From: an uncultured Clostridia bacterium
Lineage (GTDB): Bacteria > Bacillota > Clostridia > Oscillospirales > CAG-382
Length of the DNA: 6,742 nucleotides
Direction of reading: 5' to 3'
Assembly (NCBI GenBank): GCA_947305675.1
Contig: CAMZED010000079.1
Coordinates: 1-6,742 of the forward strand
Program-made: the position numbers and the translations under genes
The notes under the pieces: generated by a model
What the model was told of the DNA's origin: nothing
The model's database searches: none
Seen by the model: the letters and a program-made list of their open reading frames with translations, nothing else
In this document: piece by piece, positions 1-6,661 of the stretch
Layout: every line of letters starts with the position of its first letter
Numbering within the stretch: position 1 is the first letter of the stretch

Positions 1-120
1 GACCGCCCTGCTGACCGCCTTGCTGACCGCCCTGCTGACCGCCCTGCTGACCGCCCTGCTGACCGCCTTGCTGACCGCCCTGCTGACCGCCCTGCTGACC
101 GCCTTGCTGACCGCCCTGCG
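1..120 (-). repeat. 12-base tandem repeat encoding Gly-Gly-Gln-Gln, ten units, open at the left edge
   Basis: Ten consecutive 12-base units (plus-strand form GACCGCCCTGCT) fill positions 1-120 and continue off the edge. In the surface protein frame each encodes GGQQ. Units at 13-24, 61-72 and 97-108 differ only by a C-to-T change that turns CAG into the synonymous CAA. The last unit differs only in its final base (CG, not CT), at the repeat boundary. The unit length is a multiple of three, so gain or loss of units keeps the frame. Such near-perfect nucleotide identity suggests recent expansion by slippage or recombination. The total copy number cannot be known from this window. Confidence 0.95.
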
Positions 121-1942
121 ATATGATTCCGTGAAAATTCGACGGCACTCCGAAAATACTTTCCCGCGTGAATTGTTCGCCTTTGTAATCGGCTCCGGTT
201 TTGCCGGTGGCGTTCGCCTCTTCGGTCAGGCGCTCGGCTAACCGTTCGTCAAAGATCACCTCGCAGGTCACGTCGTAGCAGTCGGTCACCGTTTTCAAAT
301 AGTTGTTTTGGTAATGAAAGATATCGTATCTGATCGCGTCTTTGATCTTTTCGGGCGGAGTGGAGATATCGGCGTAGCCGCAAGGCAGCTGATCGCTTAC
401 TCCCAGACTTCCTTTTGTCAGAACGCATTCGAAAATATATTTGTTCTGAACGTATCCGACAAGCGTGAACCGAACGGATATCGGCCTTTTCGTAATGGTG
501 AATTTGCCGTATTCATAGGTTTTTTTATAGTTTTCGGTAACCTCCCGGCGTTCGGCTCCGTTATAGGCGTCCTTTTCGAGTTTGTCGGTGACCGACCGGA
601 TCAAAGCCGCGTCGATCCTGTTGTCATAGGTACCGACGGTGAAAATATCTTTATTGAGCTGCTCAAAACGTGCGCTGTCGCCGCTTACGAGTGAACCCTC
701 GGCTATTTCCGCCCGCTCGCTGTAATAGGGCGTGCCGTCATATTCTTTGCTGTCGTCGCCGGAGACGACGGTTATTTCGACCGGCGAGATGGTTATTTCG
801 CCGAAGTCATAAGTGATATCGTAATTATCGGTATAATCGTTCGCGTCCGGGTCCTGTATGTGAATTCTTACTTTGTTAGTAAATTTCCCGGCGTCATAAA
901 AGCGCGGAAACTCCGAAGCCACAAGCAGCTGAGGCGGCAGCTCCTTGCCGTCCGCGGTGCGTTTTCCGACAAGTTCGCCCTCGGAGATCCCGAATTCCAC
1001 CGCCTGCGCGGGCTTCCCGTCGTAAGTTTTTTCCAAGCCTCCGGTGAAAACCGTTATTCTGCGTTTTTCTATTGCGAGTTTGCCGATCTTTACGTCAAGT
1101 TTATATCTGTCGCTTACGTCTTCGCCGCCGCGCATTACCCTTATTGCGGCGGTGTTGAATGCCTCCGTGCCGGCGTTTTCCGGGCGGTTTCCGGTGAAAA
1201 CCGCCTCGACCGTTTCGCCGTCGGCGACCGATCCGCCCGCTATCAGATATTCTTCTTTTACAAACGGAAGCCCGTCGTATTCTTTTGTGCCGCCCGCCGT
1301 GGCGACGGTCAACCCGCGCGGTTCAACGCGGTATTCACCGCAAATGAACCCGACGTTATACGACGAGGTGACGTCTTTGCCATCGGAGTTGACTATGATC
1401 GCCGAAAGGGAAGACGGTTTATACGATCCGGGCAGCGTTTCAAGTTCCGCGCCGATATCCGCGATTTCGTCGCCGGGGGCAAGTCCTTCGGCGCGGGCGA
1501 AATTTTTAAGGCTGACGGTATCCCCGTATTCCGTCATAAAATCGCTTATCGTTATGACCACGTCTCTTTTTGCAATGGAAATACTGCCCTCGCTCTCGTT
1601 CGGAATGCCGAACAATCCGTAGGAAAGCGATTTTATGCGGTAATCGCCGGCTTCAAAAGGCAGACCCTCGATGACCGTGCCGCCGACCGTATCGGTAAAA
1701 CTGTATTCGGGATTTGTAAGGAAGGCGTTTGCGGATATCTTTATCTCTTCGCCGTAGGTCACGTCCTGAGTTTTTATCCCTTTGGCAAAAAGACCGAACC
1801 ACAAGAACACCGCGACCGCGGCGAAAACCGCGGCGCCCGATAAGGCGATCAGCGGAACGTGTCCCGAGACCCATTTTTTCAGCGCTCTTATCTTTTCGGC
1901 GCGCCTTCTGATTTTTTCAGCATATTCGTCGTAACGAGTCAT
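1..1942 (-). CDS. single-pass surface protein with YDG/MBG-like repeats and Gly-Gln tail (partial, C-terminus missing)
   Basis: The frame opens with ATG at 1942 and stays open to the left edge: 647 codons without a stop. Residues 1-25 are highly charged (IRRRAEKIRALKKW), and about 29-53 form one hydrophobic helix, so the N-terminus is inside and the rest outside. About five beta domains follow (roughly 57-124, 127-207, 210-291, 294-385, 388-484). They end in strands such as GKLAIEKRRITVF, GEITISPVEITVV and GKFTITKRPISV. The third to fifth begin with KEYDGLPF (220-227), KTYDGKPA (305-312) and KEYDGTPY (399-406), the hallmark of bacterial YDG/MBG surface modules. Residues 487-608 form a distinct domain with Cys506, Cys521, Cys555 and Cys560. 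From 610 on the protein is a perfect Gly-Gly-Gln-Gln repeat. GAGGTG precedes the start by 10 bases. These families are structural stalks or adhesins; the partner here is unknown. No cell-wall sorting signal is visible, though one could lie beyond the edge. Confidence 0.88.
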   Translation of the reverse strand, partial: MTRYDEYAEKIRRRAEKIRALKKWVSGHVPLIALSGAAVFAAVAVFLWFGLFAKGIKTQDVTYGEEIKISANAFLTNPEYSFTDTVGGTVIEGLPFEAGDYRIKSLSYGLFGIPNESEGSISIAKRDVVITISDFMTEYGDTVSLKNFARAEGLAPGDEIADIGAELETLPGSYKPSSLSAIIVNSDGKDVTSSYNVGFICGEYRVEPRGLTVATAGGTKEYDGLPFVKEEYLIAGGSVADGETVEAVFTGNRPENAGTEAFNTAAIRVMRGGEDVSDRYKLDVKIGKLAIEKRRITVFTGGLEKTYDGKPAQAVEFGISEGELVGKRTADGKELPPQLLVASEFPRFYDAGKFTNKVRIHIQDPDANDYTDNYDITYDFGEITISPVEITVVSGDDSKEYDGTPYYSERAEIAEGSLVSGDSARFEQLNKDIFTVGTYDNRIDAALIRSVTDKLEKDAYNGAERREVTENYKKTYEYGKFTITKRPISVRFTLVGYVQNKYIFECVLTKGSLGVSDQLPCGYADISTPPEKIKDAIRYDIFHYQNNYLKTVTDCYDVTCEVIFDERLAERLTEEANATGKTGADYKGEQFTRESIFGVPSNFHGIISQGGQQGGQQGGQQGGQQGGQQGGQQGGQQGGQQGGQQGG

Positions 1943-1952
1943 TTTTCAAAAA

Positions 1953-1958
1953 CACCTC
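1953..1958 (-). promoter_or_regulatory. ribosome binding site of the large surface protein gene
   Basis: GAGGTG follows directly after the TAA stop of the small membrane protein gene (1961-1959) and is 10 bases before the ATG at 1942. It is the best match to consensus in the window. It supports this start and continued co-transcription, since the 16-base gap has no room for a terminator. Confidence 0.65.
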
Positions 1959-2498
1959 TTAAAGCGAGCGCATCTCGCACTCCGTCCTTAAAGCATAAGT
2001 TCTTTCGCCGTCGTTCAGAACGATAAATACCGTCGCGTAATCACAGCCCGGCGCGTATATCGATCCGCCAAGCGCGGACCTTTCGCGGGATTTTATAAGC
2101 ACGTCCACTGCGATTACCGACCGCTTTATGAATTCGGCGCCGCTATAGCATTCTATCGACACGGAATCCACCGTAACGTCGGCGGATTCACGGTTGTTTA
2201 AGGCGACGTTGTAATAAATATTGTCCCCGTTCGGAGTATAAGTTGCTGTCACGATATAATTCTTTCCGTAATACGATCCGTCGATAAGCTCGACTTCCGG
2301 GCGGCCGGGCAAGGGATCGGGGGAGGATTCCAGATAAGCGGAACCGCTTTCGGAATCATAGCGGTAATCGCCCGAAAAAGCGCCCGCGAACGCCGCCGTG
2401 AATACGATCGCCAGAACAAGCGCGCCGAACGCGACCGCTCCCGCCAGCGGAACGATTATTCCGTTAAGTTTTGCTTTTTCGTATGAATTGCCGTTCAT
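1959..2498 (-). CDS. small single-pass membrane protein with extracytoplasmic beta-rich domain
   Basis: From the ATG at 2498 this is 179 residues. Residues 1-13 are short and carry two lysines. Residues 14-41 are a long hydrophobic helix rich in Ala, Val, Ile and Phe. A Ser/Pro/Asp/Glu-rich linker (about 42-70) follows, then a domain of alternating hydrophobic and polar residues (about 71-179) that looks all-beta. It resembles small Ig-like extracellular modules, but I cannot name the family. Cys117, Cys152 and Cys174 lie in this domain. The positive N-terminus suggests type II topology with the domain outside. A TTG at 2504, overlapping the upstream TGA, could start a form two residues longer. 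AGGAA is 10 bases from the ATG but only 4 from the TTG, so the ATG is preferred. It may be a surface partner of the ATPases or of the large protein encoded 16 bases downstream. Confidence 0.8.
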   Translation of the reverse strand: MNGNSYEKAKLNGIIVPLAGAVAFGALVLAIVFTAAFAGAFSGDYRYDSESGSAYLESSPDPLPGRPEVELIDGSYYGKNYIVTATYTPNGDNIYYNVALNNRESADVTVDSVSIECYSGAEFIKRSVIAVDVLIKSRERSALGGSIYAPGCDYATVFIVLNDGERTYALRTECEMRSL

Positions 2499-2500
2499 GA

Positions 2501-3856
2501 TCAACCGTTCCTGTATTTGTTAATGTATTCCAGTGTCGAGACAAGCGCGCCCCGCCCGAACAGCCTGTTTATCTCTTCGACAAGACCTTCGGCGTGCGCG
2601 CGGACGTAAACCGGGTTCAAAGCCTCTAATTTTCGCATTATCTTTCCGCGTATCATAATGTCGAGCGCCTCGGTCTCTGTCCCTCCGCAGGCGATATAAA
2701 CGGGAATGAAATTTTCCGTCTGGCGCATAATGCGGTTGCCGAACGTGATCTGAAAACCGCTTATAAGGTATTCGTCCAGTGCCGCCAGCTTATTCTTTGT
2801 TTCGTCGGATACTTTCGTTTCGGCGCGCGCCGCCGTGAAAAGCGATTCGAGCCGTTCCGCCGAAATCCGTTTTTTCTTTGTTTCCGGCGCATTAAAAGGC
2901 AGCGATCTTCTGTCCATCTCGATCACAAACGCGCGGTCGTAAACCTTGTCGGATATCGCCAGTGTGGAATCGTCGTTGTTGGCGGTGCCGGCAAACCAAA
3001 CGTTTTCCGGCAGTTTAAGCGTTCCGCTTTTTAAAAGTTCCGGATCGTTTTCCCGACTGTCGGACGTAACGCGGATCCTGCGTGAATCGCTTGCCGGCAG
3101 TTCAAGCAGCGAAAGGAATTCCGCAAAATAATATTCCACGCGCGAAATGTTCATTTCGTCGAGTATAACAGTAAAAACGTCGTCGCTGTAATTCGCCTCG
3201 TAAAGGCTCAGCAGCAGATCGGTCTCGGTGTAAGTATCGGTGAATTCGTTATAATAGCCGATCATATCGCTCCGGTCTTTCCACGAGGGCTGTACCGGCG
3301 CTACGACGCTGTTCCGCCCGATAAACTTCCCGAAAGTGTAAGCCAGTGAGGTTTTTCCCGTGCCGGATATCCCTTGCAGTACCGTGAGCCTTGTTATCGA
3401 CATCGCGGCGATATATGATCTTACAGTCTTTAAATCGTAATACAGCCCGGAATCAAAAGCCGCGAAATTCCTGAAATCTTCGCAAAGGGTTTTAAGCCCG
3501 TCGATATCGTCGTAAACCGCCGCGGCGGCTTTTTTTGCGTTCAGATCCGCCTCGTGCAGCTTGGCAAAACGCATTTTACGCTTATTAACGGTTTTTTCGG
3601 CTTTGAGCGCTTTTGAGGTTTTTATCTCCGAGGTGATCAGCACCCCGAGCAAAGCGGCCGCCGCGGCGTCGGTGACGGCAAGTATCAGCGCAACGGCAGA
3701 CGCGACGTTAGTCGGCAGCATAAGCGAATTGTCCCATCCGCCCGTGCCGGGGTTGTCGATCCTTCCCAGCAGTCCGGCGCAAAGCAGCGTTCCGACCGCC
3801 GCGACGACCAAAGCGGCTGCCGTAAGTACGGCGGCAAGCGTAATGTTCTTTTTCAT
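2501..3856 (-). CDS. membrane-anchored McrB-like AAA+ ATPase, paralogue 2 (two TM helices)
   Basis: This 451-residue protein repeats the catalytic design of the ATPase encoded at 6659-5397 on a different membrane anchor. Residues 7-30 and about 50-75 are two transmembrane helices joined by a short Gly- and Asn-rich loop that should face outside, so both termini are cytoplasmic. Walker A is GISGTGKT (162-169), then PSWKDRSDMIGYYNEFTD (190-207). Walker B is VILDEMN (230-236), followed by ISRVEYYFAEFLSLLE. The sensor-1 region is GTANNDDS (290-297), and Arg308 in YDRA is a candidate arginine finger. All catalytic motifs are intact, so this looks like an active ATPase and not a decayed copy. Between the membrane and ATPase regions both paralogues carry an RFxxLHE motif (96-102 here). 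Its ATG overlaps the stop of the preceding gene (ATGA), with GAGG 4 bases upstream. A mixed ring of both ATPases is plausible but not shown by the sequence. Confidence 0.9.
   Translation of the reverse strand: MKKNITLAAVLTAAALVVAAVGTLLCAGLLGRIDNPGTGGWDNSLMLPTNVASAVALILAVTDAAAAALLGVLITSEIKTSKALKAEKTVNKRKMRFAKLHEADLNAKKAAAAVYDDIDGLKTLCEDFRNFAAFDSGLYYDLKTVRSYIAAMSITRLTVLQGISGTGKTSLAYTFGKFIGRNSVVAPVQPSWKDRSDMIGYYNEFTDTYTETDLLLSLYEANYSDDVFTVILDEMNISRVEYYFAEFLSLLELPASDSRRIRVTSDSRENDPELLKSGTLKLPENVWFAGTANNDDSTLAISDKVYDRAFVIEMDRRSLPFNAPETKKKRISAERLESLFTAARAETKVSDETKNKLAALDEYLISGFQITFGNRIMRQTENFIPVYIACGGTETEALDIMIRGKIMRKLEALNPVYVRAHAEGLVEEINRLFGRGALVSTLEYINKYRNG
2508..2512 (-). promoter_or_regulatory. 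ribosome binding site deciding the small membrane protein start
   Basis: AGGAA lies in the last codons of the second ATPase gene. Counting from AGGA, the spacer is 10 bases to the ATG at 2498 and 4 bases to the TTG at 2504. The spacing favours the ATG, giving a near-contiguous stop-start junction (TGA at 2503-2501, ATG at 2498). Confidence 0.5.
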
Positions 3857-5385
3857 TTATCCTCGCCCGCCTTTCTTTTCCGTTCCTCGGCGCGTATGCG
3901 CTTTTTGGCTTCTGACCATTGCTTTTTATAATAGGCGTTCAAAGCGTTCCGCTCGTTTTCAAGCCTTATCATTTCCTCGCGCGTTGAAATATCTTCGCCG
4001 GGTTCTCCGCCGAAAAGTTTTTCGCCTTTGATCATCGCCGCGAAAAGATCGCGCTCTTTTATTGCGGTTTCGCGCAGTTCTTCAAGTTCCGCACGGTGTT
4101 TTTCTTCAAGCTCGCTTATCCTGTTTTCGCTCGAAAGTTTTATTGCCGATTCGGCTTTTTCAAGCCTTTCCGCAAACGAATCCTCCAGCGATTTTAAAGC
4201 GTCTTTCAACCTGCCGGATTCAAATTCCGCGCTTTCCGCTCTGCGTTTGCTTTCTTCTTCGGAAGCGGTTGCCGAACCGATTTCCGCGCGGCAGTTTTCG
4301 ACAAAAGCCGAAAGACGTTCGTTCGCTTCTAAAAGCTTGTTTATAAGTTCCTCGGCTGTCTTTTCTCCCGATAAATAACCCTTCCGCAGGCTGTCGATCC
4401 TGCTCCGGCTGCTTTTTATCTCTTCAAGCTCGCGCTCGCGGAGCATTGCGGAATAATCCTCCTCCAGCGTTTTCCAGTTGTCGAAAACCGACTGATAAGC
4501 GATAAACCTTTGCAGCACCGCGGCTTCGCCTATAAGTTCCGCCTGACGCGCCGTAAGGACCGATGTCCCGGTCTGTTCGTCGCTCGCTTCATACCCAGGC
4601 CCGTCGTAAGCCGAAATGAACGAATAAAGTTCGAAAGCCGCGTTGAAATGAACGTTGCCGCGAATTATGTTGGTCCTTGCGATCGGGGGATAAAGCTTCG
4701 GCGCGGTCGAGACCCGGCGCATAAGCGGGGTTTCGAGATAAGCGTCGGTGATCTGCAGAGCCGTCCCGATGCGTTCGATAAGCGCGGACGTTTCTTTGTC
4801 GGCGGCGCTTTCTCCCTCCGACATTCCGGCGTCGGTCAGTTCAAGCCGGAACCCGAACGAGTTTTCCTTTGTCTCGCCTTCACGCTCGATATTCAGCTTC
4901 AATCCACGTTCGAACGCGGATCTCGTTATACGTTCGTATCTCTCGGATATAAAATCCCTTAAAAACGTAAGCAGAAAGTATAAAAACCGGTTTTCATATA
5001 CGGCATAATTTTCGTCGTTGTTGGTGACGTATATCTCGTCCGGAGAGGGAAGTCCCTCCCCGTCGACGCGTTTTATCATATTGCTGTGGCGCGAAAGATA
5101 CTCGATCGATTCTTTTGTCGCCTTTTTCGCACGGTCGATCCTTACGACTTCGCCTTCGCTTTTCAAAAGACTGCGCGCCTGTTCGATCGCTTTGCCGATA
5201 TGCGTCAGCCCCTGCTCGATCGCTTCGATCCATTCAGTATCGATCACGCATTTTCTTCGCACGCCGGAAACAGAATCGTTTCCGCCGCGTCCGAAAGCCG
5301 CCGGAATAGCCGTTCCGCCGATCTGTTCGTGTATTTCTTTTATCAATCCGTAAAGCAGCAGATTGCGTTTGTTGTCGTTTGTCAT
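3853..5385 (-). CDS. DUF2357-like protein with long coiled-coil C-terminus
   Basis: This 510-residue protein is soluble, with no signal peptide or transmembrane helix. The N-terminal half (about 1-310) is a mixed globular region. It contains a TNNDENYAVYENRFLYFLL segment at 121-139 and a YPPIARTNIIRGNVHFNAAF segment at 232-251. These resemble the conserved 'ENRF' and following core of DUF2357, a family usually found beside McrB-like ATPases and often fused to a PD-(D/E)XK nuclease. This assignment is from memory of the family pattern and is not certain. From about 310 to the end the sequence is almost all Glu, Lys, Arg, Ala, Leu and Ser with heptad-like spacing, so a long coiled coil is expected, ending in a basic tail (ERKRKAGEDK). 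I see no PD-(D/E)XK nuclease motif. It lies between two paralogous ATPases, starting 11 bases after one and overlapping the next by 4 bases (ATGA). It probably acts as their cytoplasmic partner or adaptor. A purely structural coiled-coil protein is the alternative. Confidence 0.85.
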   Translation of the reverse strand: MTNDNKRNLLLYGLIKEIHEQIGGTAIPAAFGRGGNDSVSGVRRKCVIDTEWIEAIEQGLTHIGKAIEQARSLLKSEGEVVRIDRAKKATKESIEYLSRHSNMIKRVDGEGLPSPDEIYVTNNDENYAVYENRFLYFLLTFLRDFISERYERITRSAFERGLKLNIEREGETKENSFGFRLELTDAGMSEGESAADKETSALIERIGTALQITDAYLETPLMRRVSTAPKLYPPIARTNIIRGNVHFNAAFELYSFISAYDGPGYEASDEQTGTSVLTARQAELIGEAAVLQRFIAYQSVFDNWKTLEEDYSAMLRERELEEIKSSRSRIDSLRKGYLSGEKTAEELINKLLEANERLSAFVENCRAEIGSATASEEESKRRAESAEFESGRLKDALKSLEDSFAERLEKAESAIKLSSENRISELEEKHRAELEELRETAIKERDLFAAMIKGEKLFGGEPGEDISTREEMIRLENERNALNAYYKKQWSEAKKRIRAEERKRKAGEDK

Positions 5386-5389
5386 ACCG

Positions 5390-5395
5390 TCACCC
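5390..5395 (-). promoter_or_regulatory. ribosome binding site of the coiled-coil gene
   Basis: GGGTGA fits the 3' part of the consensus GGAGGTGA and ends 4 bases before the ATG at 5385, a normal distance for that part of the motif. It sits wholly within the 11-base gap after the ATPase stop codon at 5399-5397. Confidence 0.45.
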
Positions 5396-5396
5396 G

Positions 5397-6659
5397 TCAG
5401 CGCAGGAACCTGCTCACGAATTCGACGCAGGATTTAAGCGATCCGCTGCCGAAGATCTCTTCTATCGCGGAAATAAGCCCTTCGGCTTCGGAACGGACAA
5501 ACACGGGGTTGAGCGATTCGAGCTTTCGCAGCACCTTTTTGCTGAGAATTACGTCCAGCGCTTCGTTTTCGGTGCCGCCGCAGGCGATAAACACCGGGAT
5601 AAACCGCTCGATCTGCCGCATTATGCGGTTGCCGAAAGTGATCTCGAAATGGGCGACAAGATATTCGTCGAGTTTTTCGATCTTAGCCGACGTGCCGGCG
5701 GACATAACGCTGTTGGCGCGCGCTTCGGCAAAAAGCGATATAAGTTTCGCCGCCGTCACCGGGACGGGTTTTGTCCGCGGCGCTTCAAAAGGTTTTGCGC
5801 GGCGGTCGAGCTCGATCACCATTGCGCGGTCATAAACCTTGTCGGATATCGCCAGAGTGGAATCGTCGTTGTTCGCTGTTCCGACAAACCAAACGTTGTC
5901 GGGAATAAGCAGTTTGCCGTCGATAAGACGTTTGGGATCGCTTTCGCGCTTGTCCGACACGACTTCGATCATCCTCGATCTCAGATCCGGCAATTCCAGC
6001 ACCGATAAAAACTCCGCGAAATAATATTCCACGCGGGCGATGTTCATTTCGTCGAGCACAACGGTATAAACGTCTTTGGAAGCGCCGGCTTCATAAAGCT
6101 TGTAAAGCAGTTCCGTTTCGGTAAAAGCCCCTGTGAATTCGTTGTAATACCCGAGCATATCCGTTTTGTCTTTCCACGAAGGCTGTACCGGGATGATCGG
6201 CGATTCGTTTCCTATGAACCGCCCGAAAGCATATGCGAGCGAGGTCTTGCCCGTGCCGGATATGCCCTGCATTATCACCAGCCGTGTAACCGAAAGCGAG
6301 GCGACAAAAGCTCTTATCACGTCAGCGTCGTAATAAAGCCCCATCTCACTTGCGGCAAAATCGCGGAATCTTGCGCAGAATTCGTCAAGTTTTACGTTTT
6401 CTTCGTATTCTTTAACTACTCCGCCGCGTTCGTCAAGTTCGTGCAGTCTCGAAAACCTGCGCTTCCCGGATCTGCGCAGTTTCGCTTTCGCTTTTGCGTC
6501 TTTCGCGTTGCGAAGTATAAGCAAAAACATCATCGCCAACAGCGCGACCAAAAGAATGACTATATAAGCGAATATCGCCTTGTGACCGGTGATCGCCGCC
6601 CAGAATCCTCCCGCGCGGTCGGCGGATTCAACAAAATCGACAACAGGAATTTCGTTCAT
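5397..6659 (-). CDS. membrane-anchored McrB-like AAA+ ATPase, paralogue 1 (one TM helix)
   Basis: This is a 420-residue AAA+ ATPase of the McrB/dynein-related (AAA_5-like) group. Numbering from the chosen start: residues 1-27 are probably outside, 28-49 form one transmembrane helix, and 53-70 are strongly basic, placing the ATPase in the cytoplasm. Walker A is GISGTGKT (132-139). The McrB-type segment PSWKDKTDMLGYYNEFTG follows at 160-177. Walker B is VVLDEMN (200-206), continuing into ARVEYYFAEFLSVLE. The sensor-1 region is GTANNDDS (260-267), and Arg278 in YDRA is a candidate arginine finger or sensor arginine. A helical lid follows, with FGNRIMRQIERFIP near 342-355. An ATG at 6698 would add 13 residues, but it lies inside the preceding frame and has no ribosome binding site. 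The ATG at 6659 follows GGGAG and the upstream stop. Family-wide, such rings hydrolyse nucleotide to remodel or move partners; the substrate here is unknown. It is clearly paralogous to the ATPase encoded at 3856-2501. Confidence 0.9.
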   Translation of the reverse strand: MNEIPVVDFVESADRAGGFWAAITGHKAIFAYIVILLVALLAMMFLLILRNAKDAKAKAKLRRSGKRRFSRLHELDERGGVVKEYEENVKLDEFCARFRDFAASEMGLYYDADVIRAFVASLSVTRLVIMQGISGTGKTSLAYAFGRFIGNESPIIPVQPSWKDKTDMLGYYNEFTGAFTETELLYKLYEAGASKDVYTVVLDEMNIARVEYYFAEFLSVLELPDLRSRMIEVVSDKRESDPKRLIDGKLLIPDNVWFVGTANNDDSTLAISDKVYDRAMVIELDRRAKPFEAPRTKPVPVTAAKLISLFAEARANSVMSAGTSAKIEKLDEYLVAHFEITFGNRIMRQIERFIPVFIACGGTENEALDVILSKKVLRKLESLNPVFVRSEAEGLISAIEEIFGSGSLKSCVEFVSRFLR

Positions 6660-6661
6660 TT

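Noticed and set aside
1..120. Short direct repeats as a CRISPR array
   Set aside because: Units are 12 bases, contiguous and without spacers, and they encode a periodic peptide in a long open frame.
20..241. Plus-strand frame giving a Leu-Thr-Ala-Leu repeat peptide
   Set aside because: It is the complementary reading of the GGQQ-coding tandem repeat and has no ribosome binding site of its own.
860..1843. Plus-strand open frame of 327 codons, with further plus-strand frames at 308-694 and 1044-1622
   Set aside because: They lie antisense to the large surface protein, which has clear repeat domains, a membrane anchor and a good ribosome binding site. Their products are low in recognisable domains and look like by-products of codon usage.
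1943..1958. Possible terminator or promoter between the small and large surface genes
   Set aside because: The gap is 16 bases, is mostly ribosome binding site and spacer, and has no hairpin or promoter-like pair of boxes.
2946..3131. Two similar plus-strand frames (2946-3131 and 5839-6024) that look like a small gene family
   Set aside because: Their likeness comes from the paralogy of the two ATPase genes on the opposite strand, at the sensor-1 region.
5086..6008. Plus-strand frames of 249 and 209 codons opposite the ATPase and coiled-coil genes
   Set aside because: They are antisense to genes with intact Walker motifs and coupled starts, and they show no domain pattern.
2501..6659. A classical McrBC restriction locus
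   Set aside because: Both ATPases are membrane-anchored, there is no recognisable DNA-binding N-terminal domain or PD-(D/E)XK nuclease in the window, and surface proteins follow in the same operon. A nuclease outside the window cannot be excluded.
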